This document shows, in pieces, positions 49,539-61,438 of a DNA stretch of 64,000 nt. Below the pieces are notes generated by a model. It ran no database searches, was not told the origin of the DNA, and saw only the letters and a list, made by a program, of their open reading frames with translations. This DNA comes from Rotaria sp. Silwood1 (Eukaryota > Rotifera > Eurotatoria > Philodinida > Philodinidae): the NCBI GenBank assembly GCA_905250075.1, contig CAJNOP010000183.1, forward strand, positions 62,001-126,000, written 5' to 3'. The position numbers and the translations under genes were made by a program. Every line of letters begins with the position of its first letter. The first letter of the stretch is position 1.

Positions 49539-52500
49539 CTAAAACGATTAGACAAATACTAACTTTGCTATTTTGTATTGAGGTATTTGATGTAGAAGAT
49601 AATTACGTTCATTGAAAATAACTATAAAATTCTTTTTTTCCGACGTAAAAACTAATAGTCATAATATTGACTTAACCTTATTAATCTTTTTCTAATTTGA
49701 CACCAATATTTACAGGTCCTAAATTATTCATGATAAATAAAATATGAACTCTGTTGACCTACTCAAAGGCTTGATATATTTATTGACATTAAAGTTGATT
49801 TTAGGATCAGTCAAAATCAACAACGAAAGTGGTGCTTTTGACATAGATTCGCCTTTGTTAGTTTTTCTTTTGTTTAACTAGTTTTTTGATTATGAATAAT
49901 GTGACGATTTTAGTAAAAAAAAAAAATGATAAATTTTTAAGTTATACAAATAAAAAGTTGAGGCAAAGTAGTAGAAAAATTTTAATTAGAGATAATTTTC
50001 AATGAAATATAGAATTTTCTAATTTAATTCAAGTATCTTCTCAATTTTTAGCATTAACTATTTAAAATCTTTCTCTGATAAAATTTTGTATAAATCAATG
50101 ATAAGAGATTCAGACTATTACAGTTAATATTATCTACAAACAAGTTTGATTTTAATTGAATGAAAATGTCTCACTTAACTATTTATTTAGAAATAAAAAT
50201 TTCGAATACCTCCCTATTATCAGAAATAAAAAGATTAAGTCAGTTTTTCAAAAAACAAAAAAAAGTTAGTATTGTTATGATGAAGTTTAAGACCTCGTGC
50301 ATTTACTGTTTATTCTCGACTGGGTTCCATTCGATGTTTTCTCATTTGGATCTTAATATTATTAATTAGAATGATTCATGATTATGTTTAGTATCGATGA
50401 GAGAGTAGCAAGAAAATTACAAACATTGTCAACTTTTATATTGTATAGGTATGTTATGTATATGATGAAAACGATTGATTTGTTTGTTGTTACTGCTGAA
50501 CAAATCATATTTTGAAGATTTTACAGACTTAGTTTGATAATTGTAAACTTTGATAATTAAGTACAGGTATATTTCAATGTGTAGCTGTGCATTCCATGCT
50601 AACGTATTGTTTGTTTTTTGTGTTCAATATGTGCGTATTAACAATGATCGCTGACATGACTCATCGTTTTAACCAAGATTATTATATAAGTTTTACTTAA
50701 GTAATGTTCATTTGAGAGAGAATTCTTTAAATGAATACTCATGAAGATGAATGAAGGTTTGTCATTTCGTTTTTTTCTGGGAATTATGAACGAACTGGAA
50801 AAAGATCGTCTAATGAGAGACCATCGAATGTGAGCAAACTGGAGACTTTTTTACTCTTATATATATATATAAATTCAACTTACTCATTAACGACGATACT
50901 ACAACAACCAAATATAGGAAGTACATACTTTTTGATAATTTTCAAATGACTGTGAAAAATTTTTGTTTCTGCCTCACTATCACCTAAACTCGTCATATGA
51001 GATTTTTATTTTCGATTTTTTATATTGATCTGAAATCAAACTGACTAAGCCAAAGAAAAACAACGGTTCTGTTAGGATAGGAGAGTTGATCTTACGTTTT
51101 CTTCTATTCTTTCATTCTGTTATAGATGACGTTTTCATATGTATTCTTTTGTGGAACTCACATATATTTTCAAAGAAAATAGTGCGTGTAAGTTTTAAGT
51201 TCAAGGTATCGCGACTCCCCCCCTTCTTGCAGACAGACCCCCATTACAGACACCTCCGTTACAGACCGTAGCAACTTCGCCCAAAAAAGAAAAATGTCTG
51301 TTCAAAATATAGAGATAAAAAAGACAGCGTTTTCTGATAGTCGATTATTATTAGAAAAGAACTATTATCTTTTGGAGAATTTAAATATTGGATATTTTAT
51401 GATTAGTATAATAAAGCCAAAGATGTGTGAGTTCCACATTTCAGCCCCACAGGGGCTGCGCTAACAAGGTTTTCTTTCCTTTTCTGCGCTCATGGTATAT
51501 TCCATATCATTCTTTCTTTCTTGATCTAGCTCAGGTGTGTTGATATTTTCTTTTCACTTATGTTTTTTTTCCAGTGCATTCACATTTACATATATTTAAC
51601 CGTGATTTTCGAAATAAAGGAAGATTAGGCAGCGAACATTCTAACTGGTTCGAAAGTCAAATTTTCTATCTACTTTGTTCTTTTTTGTGAAACTCGCGCA
51701 TATGTTTCAAGAAAATAATAGTGGTTGTCAGTTTAAATCAAAGTTTTTGTGGGCCGCTCCTAGCAACTAGATAGCGGATGTTAAGATGTATCTGACTATT
51801 AATTCTTCTTATTTTTGTTTCAGATAATACCATGCTAACCATTATACACACAAAAAAATGCTGAAAGACGCATCATGCATCTCAAGAAAAGACAAAAAAG
51901 AATAGAGAGAAGAAAGGAAGAGAACATGAAGAAGATATATAACACGAATAATATGATTCCGTGTTCTTAATATGGATCATAGTACTAGCAACCAGACAAT
52001 GAGAAGCTAAAGATTTTCGTGTATGTTTTCCTAGCAATGAGAAAAGGCGTCTATATTATAGAAGTGCTTAGATCATTCTGGAACTCTGGAGATGCTAACT
52101 AGTCTATATGTAGCAGATTCTGGTTTTAATGCAGCAAAACGATCTTATTGCAGAAGTCGATTATTCAAGTCATCCTAGTTTTAATCTAGTGGAGTCAAAA
52201 TAGAACGAGAATAGAAAAGTATGTGCCAAATGAGTTTTAAATTCAGGCAAAACTCTACCATTTATGTCAATAATTCGTCGAGAGACCGAATGATGTGTGC
52301 GGTAACTTTTTTTGAACGATTAAATCAATGTATATAGCAGGCTCATATGATGGTTGAACCGATCAAGCGAAATGTAAAATGTTATATGCCGCTTTCCATG
52401 GTATTTATCATATATATATGTGATCATTACAAGCAGGGAAGTCTTGTATATTGACGATGTATTTGATCATAGAAAATAAGTTTTTGTAGTATAATGATGT

Positions 52501-52770
52501 TAAAGGATTCAAATAAATTGGTAGAAAAGAAATTCTATATGTCAACAGTTTCGAAATGAGAAGATTGCAGTGCACTTCTCAACCATAAAACTTGTTATAA
52601 TTTTGTGTTACTCTTTTTATTTGGCAACATTTTTCTTTTTAAATAAATTACTTAAAAACCTTGGACAATATACCACAAGTTTACAAAACTTAGAGTTTGT
52701 GTGTTCTACATGTTAGTTTCGAAAGGGGCTACATTGTTAAGTTTTTATTTTTTTATATATTTCCATATTT
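49539..52770. other. Upstream region of the adhesion-GPCR-like gene
   Basis: The missing first exon or exons of the minus-strand adhesion-GPCR-like gene should lie here, but I could not identify them. A diverged direct repeat may link about 51110-51230 with 51660-51770 (TTTTGTGGAACTCACATAT against TTTTGTGAAACTCGCGCATA). A C-rich patch lies at 51215-51260 and a small perfect stem (AGCCCC/GGGGCT) at 51453-51467. Confidence 0.45.
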
Positions 52771-53814
52771 TTATTGAAATAAAAGATGTAATTCCTCTCT
52801 AAACATGCTTGATGTAGTAAAACAAACAAAAAAAGGTGTTGAACATGAAAAATATTGAAGACAGTCAATAATAACTTCAGCTAATTGTAGTTTAATTGAC
52901 TTTGAAGCTCCATTTTTATCTCGATCACGTACAACTTTATCATGTCTTTCAACAATTTTAAAAAATTTGTATGGTGCCGCACTCAATACAAATACAAATG
53001 ATATACAACCAAGTGCAAATGTTAAATGAAGACGACGACGTCTAGAACGAGAACATGCAAAAATAACCGTTTGAGGTCGATTTGAATTTTGATTTTGTCC
53101 TGGTTTTAAATTTATTATTTTTGTCAATGTACTCCAACATTCAGGACGTAAACGTAATACTTCTCTTAAAATTCTTGAATTAAAATAAACTATAAGAAAA
53201 AATGGTACACATGTTATAAAAATAACATCAATTAATGATTGTCCATAAGCCATATACCTTGCAAAATATGCTGCTTCTTTTTTAACTGAACATTTGGTAA
53301 CATTACGTTTATGACTTGGCGCTGTATAACCATATAATGGAGATAAAAATGATGAATTTTTTAGAATAATTAATACAAATGCAGTCATTAGTAAATAATA
53401 TAGATAATTCTTTTTACGCCAATGTGAATAATATGTATGATGAACACAACATATGAAACGATCAGTTGTTAAACCTAATTGTAGATAAGCTGACATATCC
53501 AAAAATGAATAACGAATAAATTTATATAAACGACATGTTTCTGGTGTTGAGTAAATACGTTTTGATGGTTCCATATAAACTTTTAATAAAACATCAATGG
53601 TAAATAAATATAATAAAATTAAATCATTTATACATAATAAACGTAGACATATTGAGGATGTACGTGTTAAACGTTTTTGAAATATTGGTCGACAAAAAAC
53701 AAGAAAACAAAGTAAATTACCAACTGTTGCTAATGGTAATATAATTAATGGAAATATACTATTCGTTAGTTGAATAGCATTTTCTATACGTTTGTTTGAT
53801 AATGAAAAGTTCAT
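52771..53814 (-). CDS. Rhodopsin-like (class A) GPCR, intronless
   Basis: A single 347-codon exon with an ATG start and an AATAAA on the same strand about 25 bases after the stop. It has seven membrane helices. Class A landmarks: G32-N33 in helix 1, an Asp at 64 in helix 2 (CINDLI), Cys94 and Cys175 as the likely disulfide, and DRF at 118-120 in place of DRY. Loop 3 is long and basic (RSRRRR near 256-261). Helix 7 has STPFFVCF instead of NPxxY, so the usual activation switch is altered. This layout resembles peptide-type receptors such as the FMRFamide-receptor-like expansions of lophotrochozoans, but the ligand cannot be read from sequence. It lies head-to-head with the gene at 54992, 1.2 kb away. 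Confidence 0.82.
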   Translation of the reverse strand: MNFSLSNKRIENAIQLTNSIFPLIILPLATVGNLLCFLVFCRPIFQKRLTRTSSICLRLLCINDLILLYLFTIDVLLKVYMEPSKRIYSTPETCRLYKFIRYSFLDMSAYLQLGLTTDRFICCVHHTYYSHWRKKNYLYYLLMTAFVLIILKNSSFLSPLYGYTAPSHKRNVTKCSVKKEAAYFARYMAYGQSLIDVIFITCVPFFLIVYFNSRILREVLRLRPECWSTLTKIINLKPGQNQNSNRPQTVIFACSRSRRRRLHLTFALGCISFVFVLSAAPYKFFKIVERHDKVVRDRDKNGASKSIKLQLAEVIIDCLQYFSCSTPFFVCFTTSSMFREELHLLFQ

Positions 53815-54991
53815 TCTTATGTGTGAACTAGTCCTTGGAATAATACCATTATCATTAATAAGAAAAAAAACTATCTAATTCTGATTAGATGTTGAACTTA
53901 TTTTTTTTTTCTCTCTGCATTCATTTCCTCTATTTGTCCAATAATAAACAAAGATCGTAATAATGCAGCCTACTGTGATTTTGTTGTTCGCATTCTAATT
54001 AACAAATACATTTCCGAATTACAAAAAAATAAAATGGAAATATTCTTGTTAATTTTATATACACATATTGACTATAATGTTCATTCAAATGTGTTTTCTT
54101 TCGTAGGCATTTGTATGTGGTCTTGTTTCCTCTTTTGCTTCTCTTTTTATTTATAACAACTACGATAATATTTGATCTATAAGGAAAAATGAATAGGGGG
54201 CAGATGAACGCGTAAAATAGGTCAATATTGATTGATCAAATGTATAGCTATACATTAATTGTATTGAAATGATAAAGAAAGATAAAAAAAAGCCAAGGAC
54301 AATATCAATGTTTAAAACTCATTTTTTTTTAATCATTGGGTTCATTCAGTTAAATTGTTAACAGAGCGAAGAAGTGAAAATATTTTCTTCATATGATTGA
54401 TGAAAATTACGTTCATATATTATTAACGTAAGTTAATCATCGACACAATTTAGAAGTGTAGCATCATTTCATTATTTATGACATATATTCACATTCATAA
54501 GTAATAAATAAAATGAGCATCGTCAGACAGATCGTTTAATATGAAGCCATAAAGTTAAACAATACAAATGTATTTTATGACAATTGATACAACTCAGTAA
54601 TATAAACATTTTATATCAATGTCAATGATCAAAAAAGAATAATTATTTGATATACCTCTATTATAATTACAATATTCCTCTTGTTGTATATCAGATAACA
54701 AAAAGAAAGCAAAGAATCTTTCATAAGTATTAACATGCACACCTTGTGATATCCTTGATTGCTATTCGTTCTATTTCAACGTTTTGGTAATTTGTTGTTC
54801 ACATCAGTATTCTCATTTTTTTTTCGTATCATTCAACTCATATATATTTATACAACCTTCATCGTATATTGTCGCGTTTATTAGAATATATATTTCTACA
54901 AACAAGACTCTTTTTCTTCTACTTTTAAATATATATCAATGAACTGTATTCCGTAGTGGTTAGAATCGATTCATTAGATACACAAATAACT
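53815..54991. other. Divergent intergenic region
   Basis: This 1.2-kb region separates two head-to-head genes and probably holds both promoters. It is AT-rich with several ATATAT stretches. No gene is seen. Confidence 0.5.
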
Positions 54992-57900
54992 ATGTTGAAA
55001 AAATATTCATCATGGGCATCATGTCAATCTTCACCTTCAATGAACACAGATATGACCATGATAAAATCAGTAACAGTAAAATCTAATGAACAACAACATC
55101 AACAAGAATCATGTAAATATTTTGTGATTTAAAAAATCTTTCAATTATTTTTTTGAATTTATTTAGTTGAAAAACTTGTAGATATTCAAGCTAGCTCAAA
55201 TATGCATGTTAATGATGATATACAGTCATCATCGGTAGGTGAATATTTTTTTTTATTCATATATACATATGCTTTTGCTCCAATATATCTAATGCTTAAT
55301 ATGAATAGATAAGACTTAAAACTCGAGCTATACAACTAGCTATGATTTCAAAACAACGTGCATCTTTTTTTGTTGTAAGCTTTGTAGTTTTACTATTCAT
55401 TTGGTTTTATTGAAGAAAATTTCATAATAAAATTTTGTTTATTAGGCACCTATAAAGATTTCATCTTCAATAACAAATGAACAAAATAAAGTATGTTCAA
55501 TTGAAAAATTATCAAAAGATGCACCATCTACAATAAAAAGAAATTCTAAACATAAACATAAACATCATCATCACCATCATCATCATCGTCATCATCAACA
55601 TCGTCGACAACGAGCAAAATATTTTGGACAAAAACCAAAAATTCTTTCTCCATCGAAATTTTCGATTAAGAATCCAAAACATATAGATCAAGATCAACAA
55701 AATCAGCAACCAAAGATTATTTATCCTAGAGTATCTACTAATAAAGATGATACAATTAATATGAATGGTTTAACAAAAACTTTTCATAATACTAATACTG
55801 CAACAGAATTAATTGATGATCAAAAAACACCTTCAGTTGTCTATCATGATGCCGATATTCAACCATCAAGCTTATCGAAGAGTATTTCTCAATCAGTGGT
55901 ACGTAATAAAGATCAAGAAAAAGTGAGTTAATGATTAATTTTTTTTTTGTTGGGTATTCATATTCATTTTTCAATCCAATCATATTCTATAGAAAACAAC
56001 TCGAGGAAACATTCCATTAAAAACTATTGAAAATAAGTTCATTTCTCAGCGCGTGGCAGGTGCAAATGAAGCTCAAGTTGGCAATTATTGTACAACGATT
56101 TGTGCTCAATCTACTCCATCATGTATAAATCCATGTTGTGTTGAACAAGCTGAACAAATCTGTATTGAAGATAACTGTTGTATTCCATCGACAACAATTA
56201 ATTGTGGATCAAATTCTTGTGTATGAAAAAGAAAATACCTTTATTATAAACACCTAAATCTTGTTATAGTTTACTTATGCTTTCATTAATCTTTATTTTT
56301 TTTTTCTTAAATTTGTATTCATTTCTCAATTTTTATTTTACTTAGGTAATTCAACAATGTGATCCAATCATGTGTGTTCCTCAACAACAACAACAACAAA
56401 TAGTCATATGTACTGATTCAATGCCGTCACAGAATTTTTGTTGTACATCGTCGAGTAACAATATTATTCAACAAACACAACAATATTTTTGTGCTGATAA
56501 TAATCCACAATTATCTATGTGCCAGTCTTTATCAACAAATTCATCACCACAATCTTTAATATGTGTATCGCAAACACCATGTCAAGCAACTCCAAGTATT
56601 GTTATTCAACAACAACCTCAAATACAAGTTCAACCATTACAGATTATATCAAGTTCGCAAACACCAGCTGCACAATGCGTTCAACTATGTTCAAGTGCCT
56701 CACAAGTTATTCCATCGCCAACTATTCAAAGTAGAAAATCATTTCTTTGAATTCTCCTGTCTTATCAATCAATAATTTGTTTTAGTTTCTGCTCCAAATG
56801 TGACAGGTAAGAATTAATCAAAAACTTCCTTCTTGGTAGTAGTCTTTGATTAGAATAATAATACAATTTCCATTTCTAACTGTTTCATTTGTTTAACTAT
56901 GACTAAAATATATAATTATAAAAAATTTTATTTTATTTTCTTGTTTATTTTAGTTACTCCACAAATTCTGTATCAACGTCCATATGATACAGTTGTTTTA
57001 CCAGTTCAAAACCAACAACTGGTTTGTGCAACTCCTCCTGCTGTATCATTGAGTCGACCATCCTATGCACCGATGTGTGTTGTCCCTGCTGCATCAGCAC
57101 CACCACCATCGGGACCAAACATGTTTCGTAACGCTCTTATTCAAGTATGAATTCTCACTGACTTGACAAGTTTTATATGAATATACTTATGTAATCTTAG
57201 ATTGTTTCTAAAACAACTGGTATATCTGTAAAACCGCCAATGGTTTGCACACCTGCATCACCAGCAATGGTTTGCTCCCCTACACCACCAGCAATGGTTT
57301 GTTCCGCTGCACCACCAACAATGGTTTGCGCACGTGCACCACAAGCAATGGTTTGCGCACCTGCACAATCACCAATGGTTTGCACACCTGCACAATCACC
57401 AATGGTTTGTGCACCTGCACAGCCAACAATGGTTTGCACTCCAAGGTAAATTATTTTTTTACTGCTAATCGCTATTACTAGTGCCTGCTTAGTTATGCTT
57501 TTGTTGCTTATTAAAGCACAGAGATAGAAAGAACTTTTCCCTCTGAAATATTGAATGCTCTTCTTGGAAAAAATGGCTGCTAAATTTTTGCTTTAAAAAA
57601 ATATTTTATGATCGGTTACTATTCCAAACAGATATCTCGTGTTTATAGCCCTTTATTAACCGGTGGTTCACCAGGATCGGCATCCCCGCCAATCGTACCG
57701 CTTACCCCAGGTGGCTTACTTATTCCATTTGAGCCATCTGAACCATCGAGAGGCATGATACGTGGTGCATTGTCTCGATCAAATCGTTACCCATCAAATC
57801 TAAAAACTTTTGATGATATTCGACAACAGATGCTACAGCGCGCTCAGGTATTATCGGAACTTCGACGACTGCAAGCGGATCAATTAGCATCATCTGCCCA

Positions 57901-58186
57901 ACGCTCACGAAATATGCCAGGCCGATCACTACCTGGATTCTCATCAAATTTACCGCGATCAACTGCTTATCAATCAGGTTTATCGCGACCATTTCCTTCA
58001 TTTTCATCAAATTTACCGTCACAACCACCGATGTACAGATCACAAACTCCATATCCAAGTGGAAATCTTGTTTCACCTAGTAGTAGTTCAAGTAGATCAT
58101 CGGCTTCATCTACAGCACCTAATCGACCACCTGGTCAATCAGTATTATCGGGGCCGTCAACTGCCTATCAATCGTTTCAGCCCTGA
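54992..58186 (+). CDS. Low-complexity Cys/His/Gln-rich protein with MVC repeats
   Basis: Model of ten exons: 54992-55112, 55167-55234, 55309-55374, 55446-55922, 55993-56220, 56346-56730, 56786-56806, 56954-57144, 57201-57445, 57649-58186; 779 residues, all junctions in phase, including a 21-base exon. I do not recognise a family. In order: a short N-terminal segment; a His-rich run (HKHKHHHHHHHHRHHQHRRQR type) in exon 4; a Cys-rich exon 5 with CINPCCVEQ and DNCCIP; a Gln/Ser/Cys-rich exon 6; eight nine-residue repeats starting MVC in exon 9; a Ser/Pro/Arg-rich end with one probable helix (FDDIRQQMLQRAQVLSELRR). There is no signal peptide or membrane helix. Clustered His and Cys could bind metal; that is inference. 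The last acceptor (57648) was chosen because it alone keeps phase. AATAAA lies at 58461. Confidence 0.62.
57240..57445 (+). repeat. 27-bp tandem repeat encoding MVC nonapeptides
   Basis: Eight units begin with ATGGTTTGC (or TGT) every 27 bases and encode MVC followed by six residues rich in Ala, Pro, Ser and Thr. Unit length is a multiple of three, so copy-number change keeps the frame. The array lies in exon 9 of the gene at 54992-58186. Confidence 0.9.
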
Positions 58187-58618
58187 ATTTATCGTGAAGG
58201 TATCGTATTCACTTCACGTAATAAATTATTCTTGACAAGGTTGCTCTTGTCATCAAGGATGTCTATCGTGATAAATGCACTTTATTGCTTTGGCTGACTG
58301 GCTTGCTGTGCGTTTGCATATGTTTCTTTTAACTTTTTAATCATTAGTTATTTTGGAAGAATGATCTTGACAATGTTTTTTTTTATCTATTTTTTTTAGA
58401 CAGCACCTTCGCTCATTCGATCCAAATGCTTGTTCAATTATGTGAACCTAATTCAAATAAAATAAAAACCTATTTCCTAAAACAAAAGAATATTCTTTTG
58501 TTTAATTTTCCTTTTTTTATATTATAATCTCAATAAATATTTGTTTCTATTGCTTCATATTTCTTAAAATTTATCTTTCCTCTTTTTTTTTTCGTTGATT
58601 TTAACCAAATATGAAATT
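58187..58618. other. Convergent 3' spacer
   Basis: Short spacer between convergent genes. Two AATAAA signals overlap at 58456-58466 for the plus-strand gene. No other feature is seen. Confidence 0.55.
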
Positions 58619-60121
58619 TTACAATGAATCTATTTTACGTTTAAATTTAACCATACATGGTGCTTTAGGTCCAACAACAAGTGTTGAATAATCCGGTTCG
58701 GGATGTTCTTGACAAAGTTCAAAATCAAATTTTCTTAATAATATTGACCATATGGTTTTTACTTGTAAATAAGCAAATCGTTCACCTAAACAACTATGTC
58801 GACCTCCACCAAATGCTATAAAACTAAATTTTTCAATTTGATCTTCAGCATTTTCACCTAAAAATCTTTCTGGATTAAATTCATTAGGGTTTTTAAAAAC
58901 ATCAGATATTCGATGAGCAACTGATGGTGATACAACAGCAATATCACCTTTTGATATAATATATCCATTATATGATATTGGTTCTAATACTTTTCTCATT
59001 AGAAATACTAATGGAGGATATAATCTTAATGTTTCTTTCATAACTGCATGTAATAAATTCATTTCGGATAATGAATCTAATGATAATTCTCCATGATATT
59101 TATACATAATTTGTTTTTGTTCATCTAATAATTTCGACATCCATTCTGATTTATATTTTATTAATAATAATCCCATCCAAGTACTTGTAATATTAGATGT
59201 ATGTTGTCCAGCAAATAAAGCTGCTAATAATAATCCAGTTATTTCATTATCAGTTGGTAATGAATCATCTAAATATCGTGCATCAATTAATACTTGTAAA
59301 AAATCATCATATTCAATATTTTGATTTATTCGTCGTTGTTTAATAATATTTTCAAAGATTTTTGATATTTTAATTCGAGCTAAATTACGTTTTTTATGTG
59401 CATTTGTTGGAGCATTTGGAAAGAAAAATGATAAATGACTCATACCATCAGATAATTGTTGATATAAATGTGCAAATTCTTGATGAACATTTTCTCGAAT
59501 TTCTTTACCTAATAAACATCGAGAAGCTGTTAAAATAATTAATTCAGAAAATTCTTTTATTAAATCAATTTGTCCTGTTTGAGGCCATTTATCAAACCAT
59601 TCTTCAGCTTCCATAACTATTTTACCAACATGAGCTTTCATATTCATTAGATTTAAACCTTTATTCATAAATTTTAATTGTTGTTGCATAATTTTTGGTG
59701 ATGCATCATAAACAATATTCTTACCAAATACAGGTATTGTAAATGTATACACTTCACGTTGTGATAATTGTGTATCTTTTGATTCAAAAAAAATTTTATG
59801 TGCTTGTGGACCAATTAAAAATACTACAGATTGATGAAATAATTGTATTCGAAATATATCACCTAAAGATTTGTAACCATCTTGAATAAGTTCAAGTGGA
59901 CCTTTATTTATAAAATCATATTTACGACGTAAAATTGATAATAATATAGGAAAACGGGGTGGAGCATTGAATGGTTTCCTATAAGATGTGTAACATATTA
60001 TAGTTAATAATAAAACAAGTATGAGTAAAATAATATTGCTAGTTGTTAATGTTGTAATAGATAATGTAAAAAAATTCAAAACTTCAGATAATAATGTTTG
60101 TATCATATTTAAATGACTCAT
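58619..60121 (-). CDS. CYP51: CYP51-like cytochrome P450 (sterol 14-demethylase family)
   Basis: A single uninterrupted 500-codon exon, normal P450 length. An N-terminal anchor helix (about 28-46) precedes a basic-proline stretch, as in ER-bound P450s. The CYP51 signature YTFTIPVFGKNIVYDASP is at 125-142, the I-helix AGQHTS at 304-309 after ALF, the ExxR at 363-366 (ETLR), PERF at 417-420 and the heme loop FGGGRHSCLG with Cys444 at 437-446, followed by FAYLQVKTIWS. CYP51 removes the 14-alpha-methyl group of lanosterol-type sterols. The wording of the I-helix and heme loop (FAGQHTSxITSTW, FGGGRHxCLGE) is closer to what I know of plant and protist CYP51 than of vertebrate CYP51. Being intronless among intron-rich neighbours is notable. 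Substrate is inferred from family. Confidence 0.82.
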   Translation of the reverse strand: MSHLNMIQTLLSEVLNFFTLSITTLTTSNIILLILVLLLTIICYTSYRKPFNAPPRFPILLSILRRKYDFINKGPLELIQDGYKSLGDIFRIQLFHQSVVFLIGPQAHKIFFESKDTQLSQREVYTFTIPVFGKNIVYDASPKIMQQQLKFMNKGLNLMNMKAHVGKIVMEAEEWFDKWPQTGQIDLIKEFSELIILTASRCLLGKEIRENVHQEFAHLYQQLSDGMSHLSFFFPNAPTNAHKKRNLARIKISKIFENIIKQRRINQNIEYDDFLQVLIDARYLDDSLPTDNEITGLLLAALFAGQHTSNITSTWMGLLLIKYKSEWMSKLLDEQKQIMYKYHGELSLDSLSEMNLLHAVMKETLRLYPPLVFLMRKVLEPISYNGYIISKGDIAVVSPSVAHRISDVFKNPNEFNPERFLGENAEDQIEKFSFIAFGGGRHSCLGERFAYLQVKTIWSILLRKFDFELCQEHPEPDYSTLVVGPKAPCMVKFKRKIDSL

Positions 60122-61357
60122 AAATTAAATGCCTTTTGATTGTATATTAAAAAAACAGCTAATATACAATACAGTAATACAGTTGAATTTCGTTTTTGAT
60201 ATATTTAACAGATGAAAAACATGCTTATTGTCTGATTCATACATAAATATATTAAATTAATACTGTTCTTTTTTTTCTTTTTTTTTCTTATCTTTTATGT
60301 GTGTATTTAATGTTGTTTGAGTGTTTTCGAGGTTGTATGAGGTCGGACAAAAATCTGGCGTGATCTTTAAGTCAATTTCATACTATACATTTGTCATAGG
60401 TAGTGGAAGGAAGCTATGAATAGTTATCATTAGTTAATGATATATTGTTCACAAACAGTTTTTTTTTTTGATACACTTGTAATATTAAATTAATAATCCG
60501 AATGACATGAAATTCTACTGATGTAATATGTTTAAAACACTTGCAAGAAGATTTTCCATACTTGGAAATCAATTTTCAGCTGAAACTTAGCGAACAAAAT
60601 ATAATTCGCTTAGGTTTATTTCGAATATGAACATGAAATAGGCCAGGAGATCTTTCAAGAATTGAATTTTTCAGAAAATATTTTTTTCATGAACAAATTC
60701 TTTTGATATATCTCATTTATAGAGCACGTCGATATATATACAAAAAGAGAACTATTTGTTTTTAATTTGTAATCATTGGGTGAGCCCGAATAACATGGAT
60801 GAAACAAGTGCCATATGAAGTCTTAAATATTTTTTACTGTTATTCCACTGTTTTTTAATGAATATCACATGACTAAATGTATTCAAGCCTTTAACAGTGC
60901 TTTATTAGTTCATTTGCTTAGTATTATAGGTTTACATTTTATTTTTATCAAAGATTTGAGGAAAAAACACATTAATTGGTATTTAATAATTTCTTTTTTT
61001 TCTTATTGTATACGTTTTCTATAAACGTACACTCAAAAATAACCAAACAAAACCGTCTGTTCTCATTTGAACACATCTCTTTACAGTTAATTAGCAGGTA
61101 TATTTATTTTTAGCATAATGGAACAGTTCTGATAACGCTAATTTTCTTTCCATCTTTCTTTCAATTATAGTTTTCTATAAACCGTTCAAATGTTGTCTGT
61201 TGTGTTGTAGATTTGATGAACAACAATTTGAAAATCAATTTCATTAGTATATTACAATTTGCACATAATAGTACTCAAGATCTTTTAATACTATTACGTT
61301 CTTGATCGACAGTACGTTTCACTTTTCTTGTATTTTACTGTTTTAATTGTATAAACA

Positions 61358-61438
61358 ATGTCAGATCCGAAAAAAAGAACCAACGAGGAAATCAAATCTA
61401 CTCGAGCTATTGCTATCGTTGTGTGTCTTCTGTTACGG
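61358..61438 (+). CDS. Weak candidate first exon
   Basis: ATG at 61358 opens MSDPKKRTNEEIKSTRAIAI and a short hydrophobic stretch, then a GTTAGA donor-like site at 61439 in phase 0; unspliced, the frame stops after 50 codons. Phase is compatible with the open segment at 63944. I do not recognise it, and the intron would be 2.5 kb, so support is thin. Confidence 0.18.

Noticed and set aside
54945..54975. tRNA A-box-like TAGTGGTTAGAAT
   Set aside because: No matching B-box, anticodon stem or acceptor stem follows before the ATG at 54992.
57197..57439. Minus-strand repeat frame (QTI/AGA-type repeats)
   Set aside because: It is the antisense reading of the MVC repeat, which is open only because the unit is 27 bases long.
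57608..57648. Start of the last exon of the MVC gene at the ATG at 57608 or the acceptor at 57632
   Set aside because: The CAG acceptor at 57629-57631 is out of phase with the exon-9 donor. The TTTATAG acceptor ending at 57648 is in phase and leaves an open frame to the stop.
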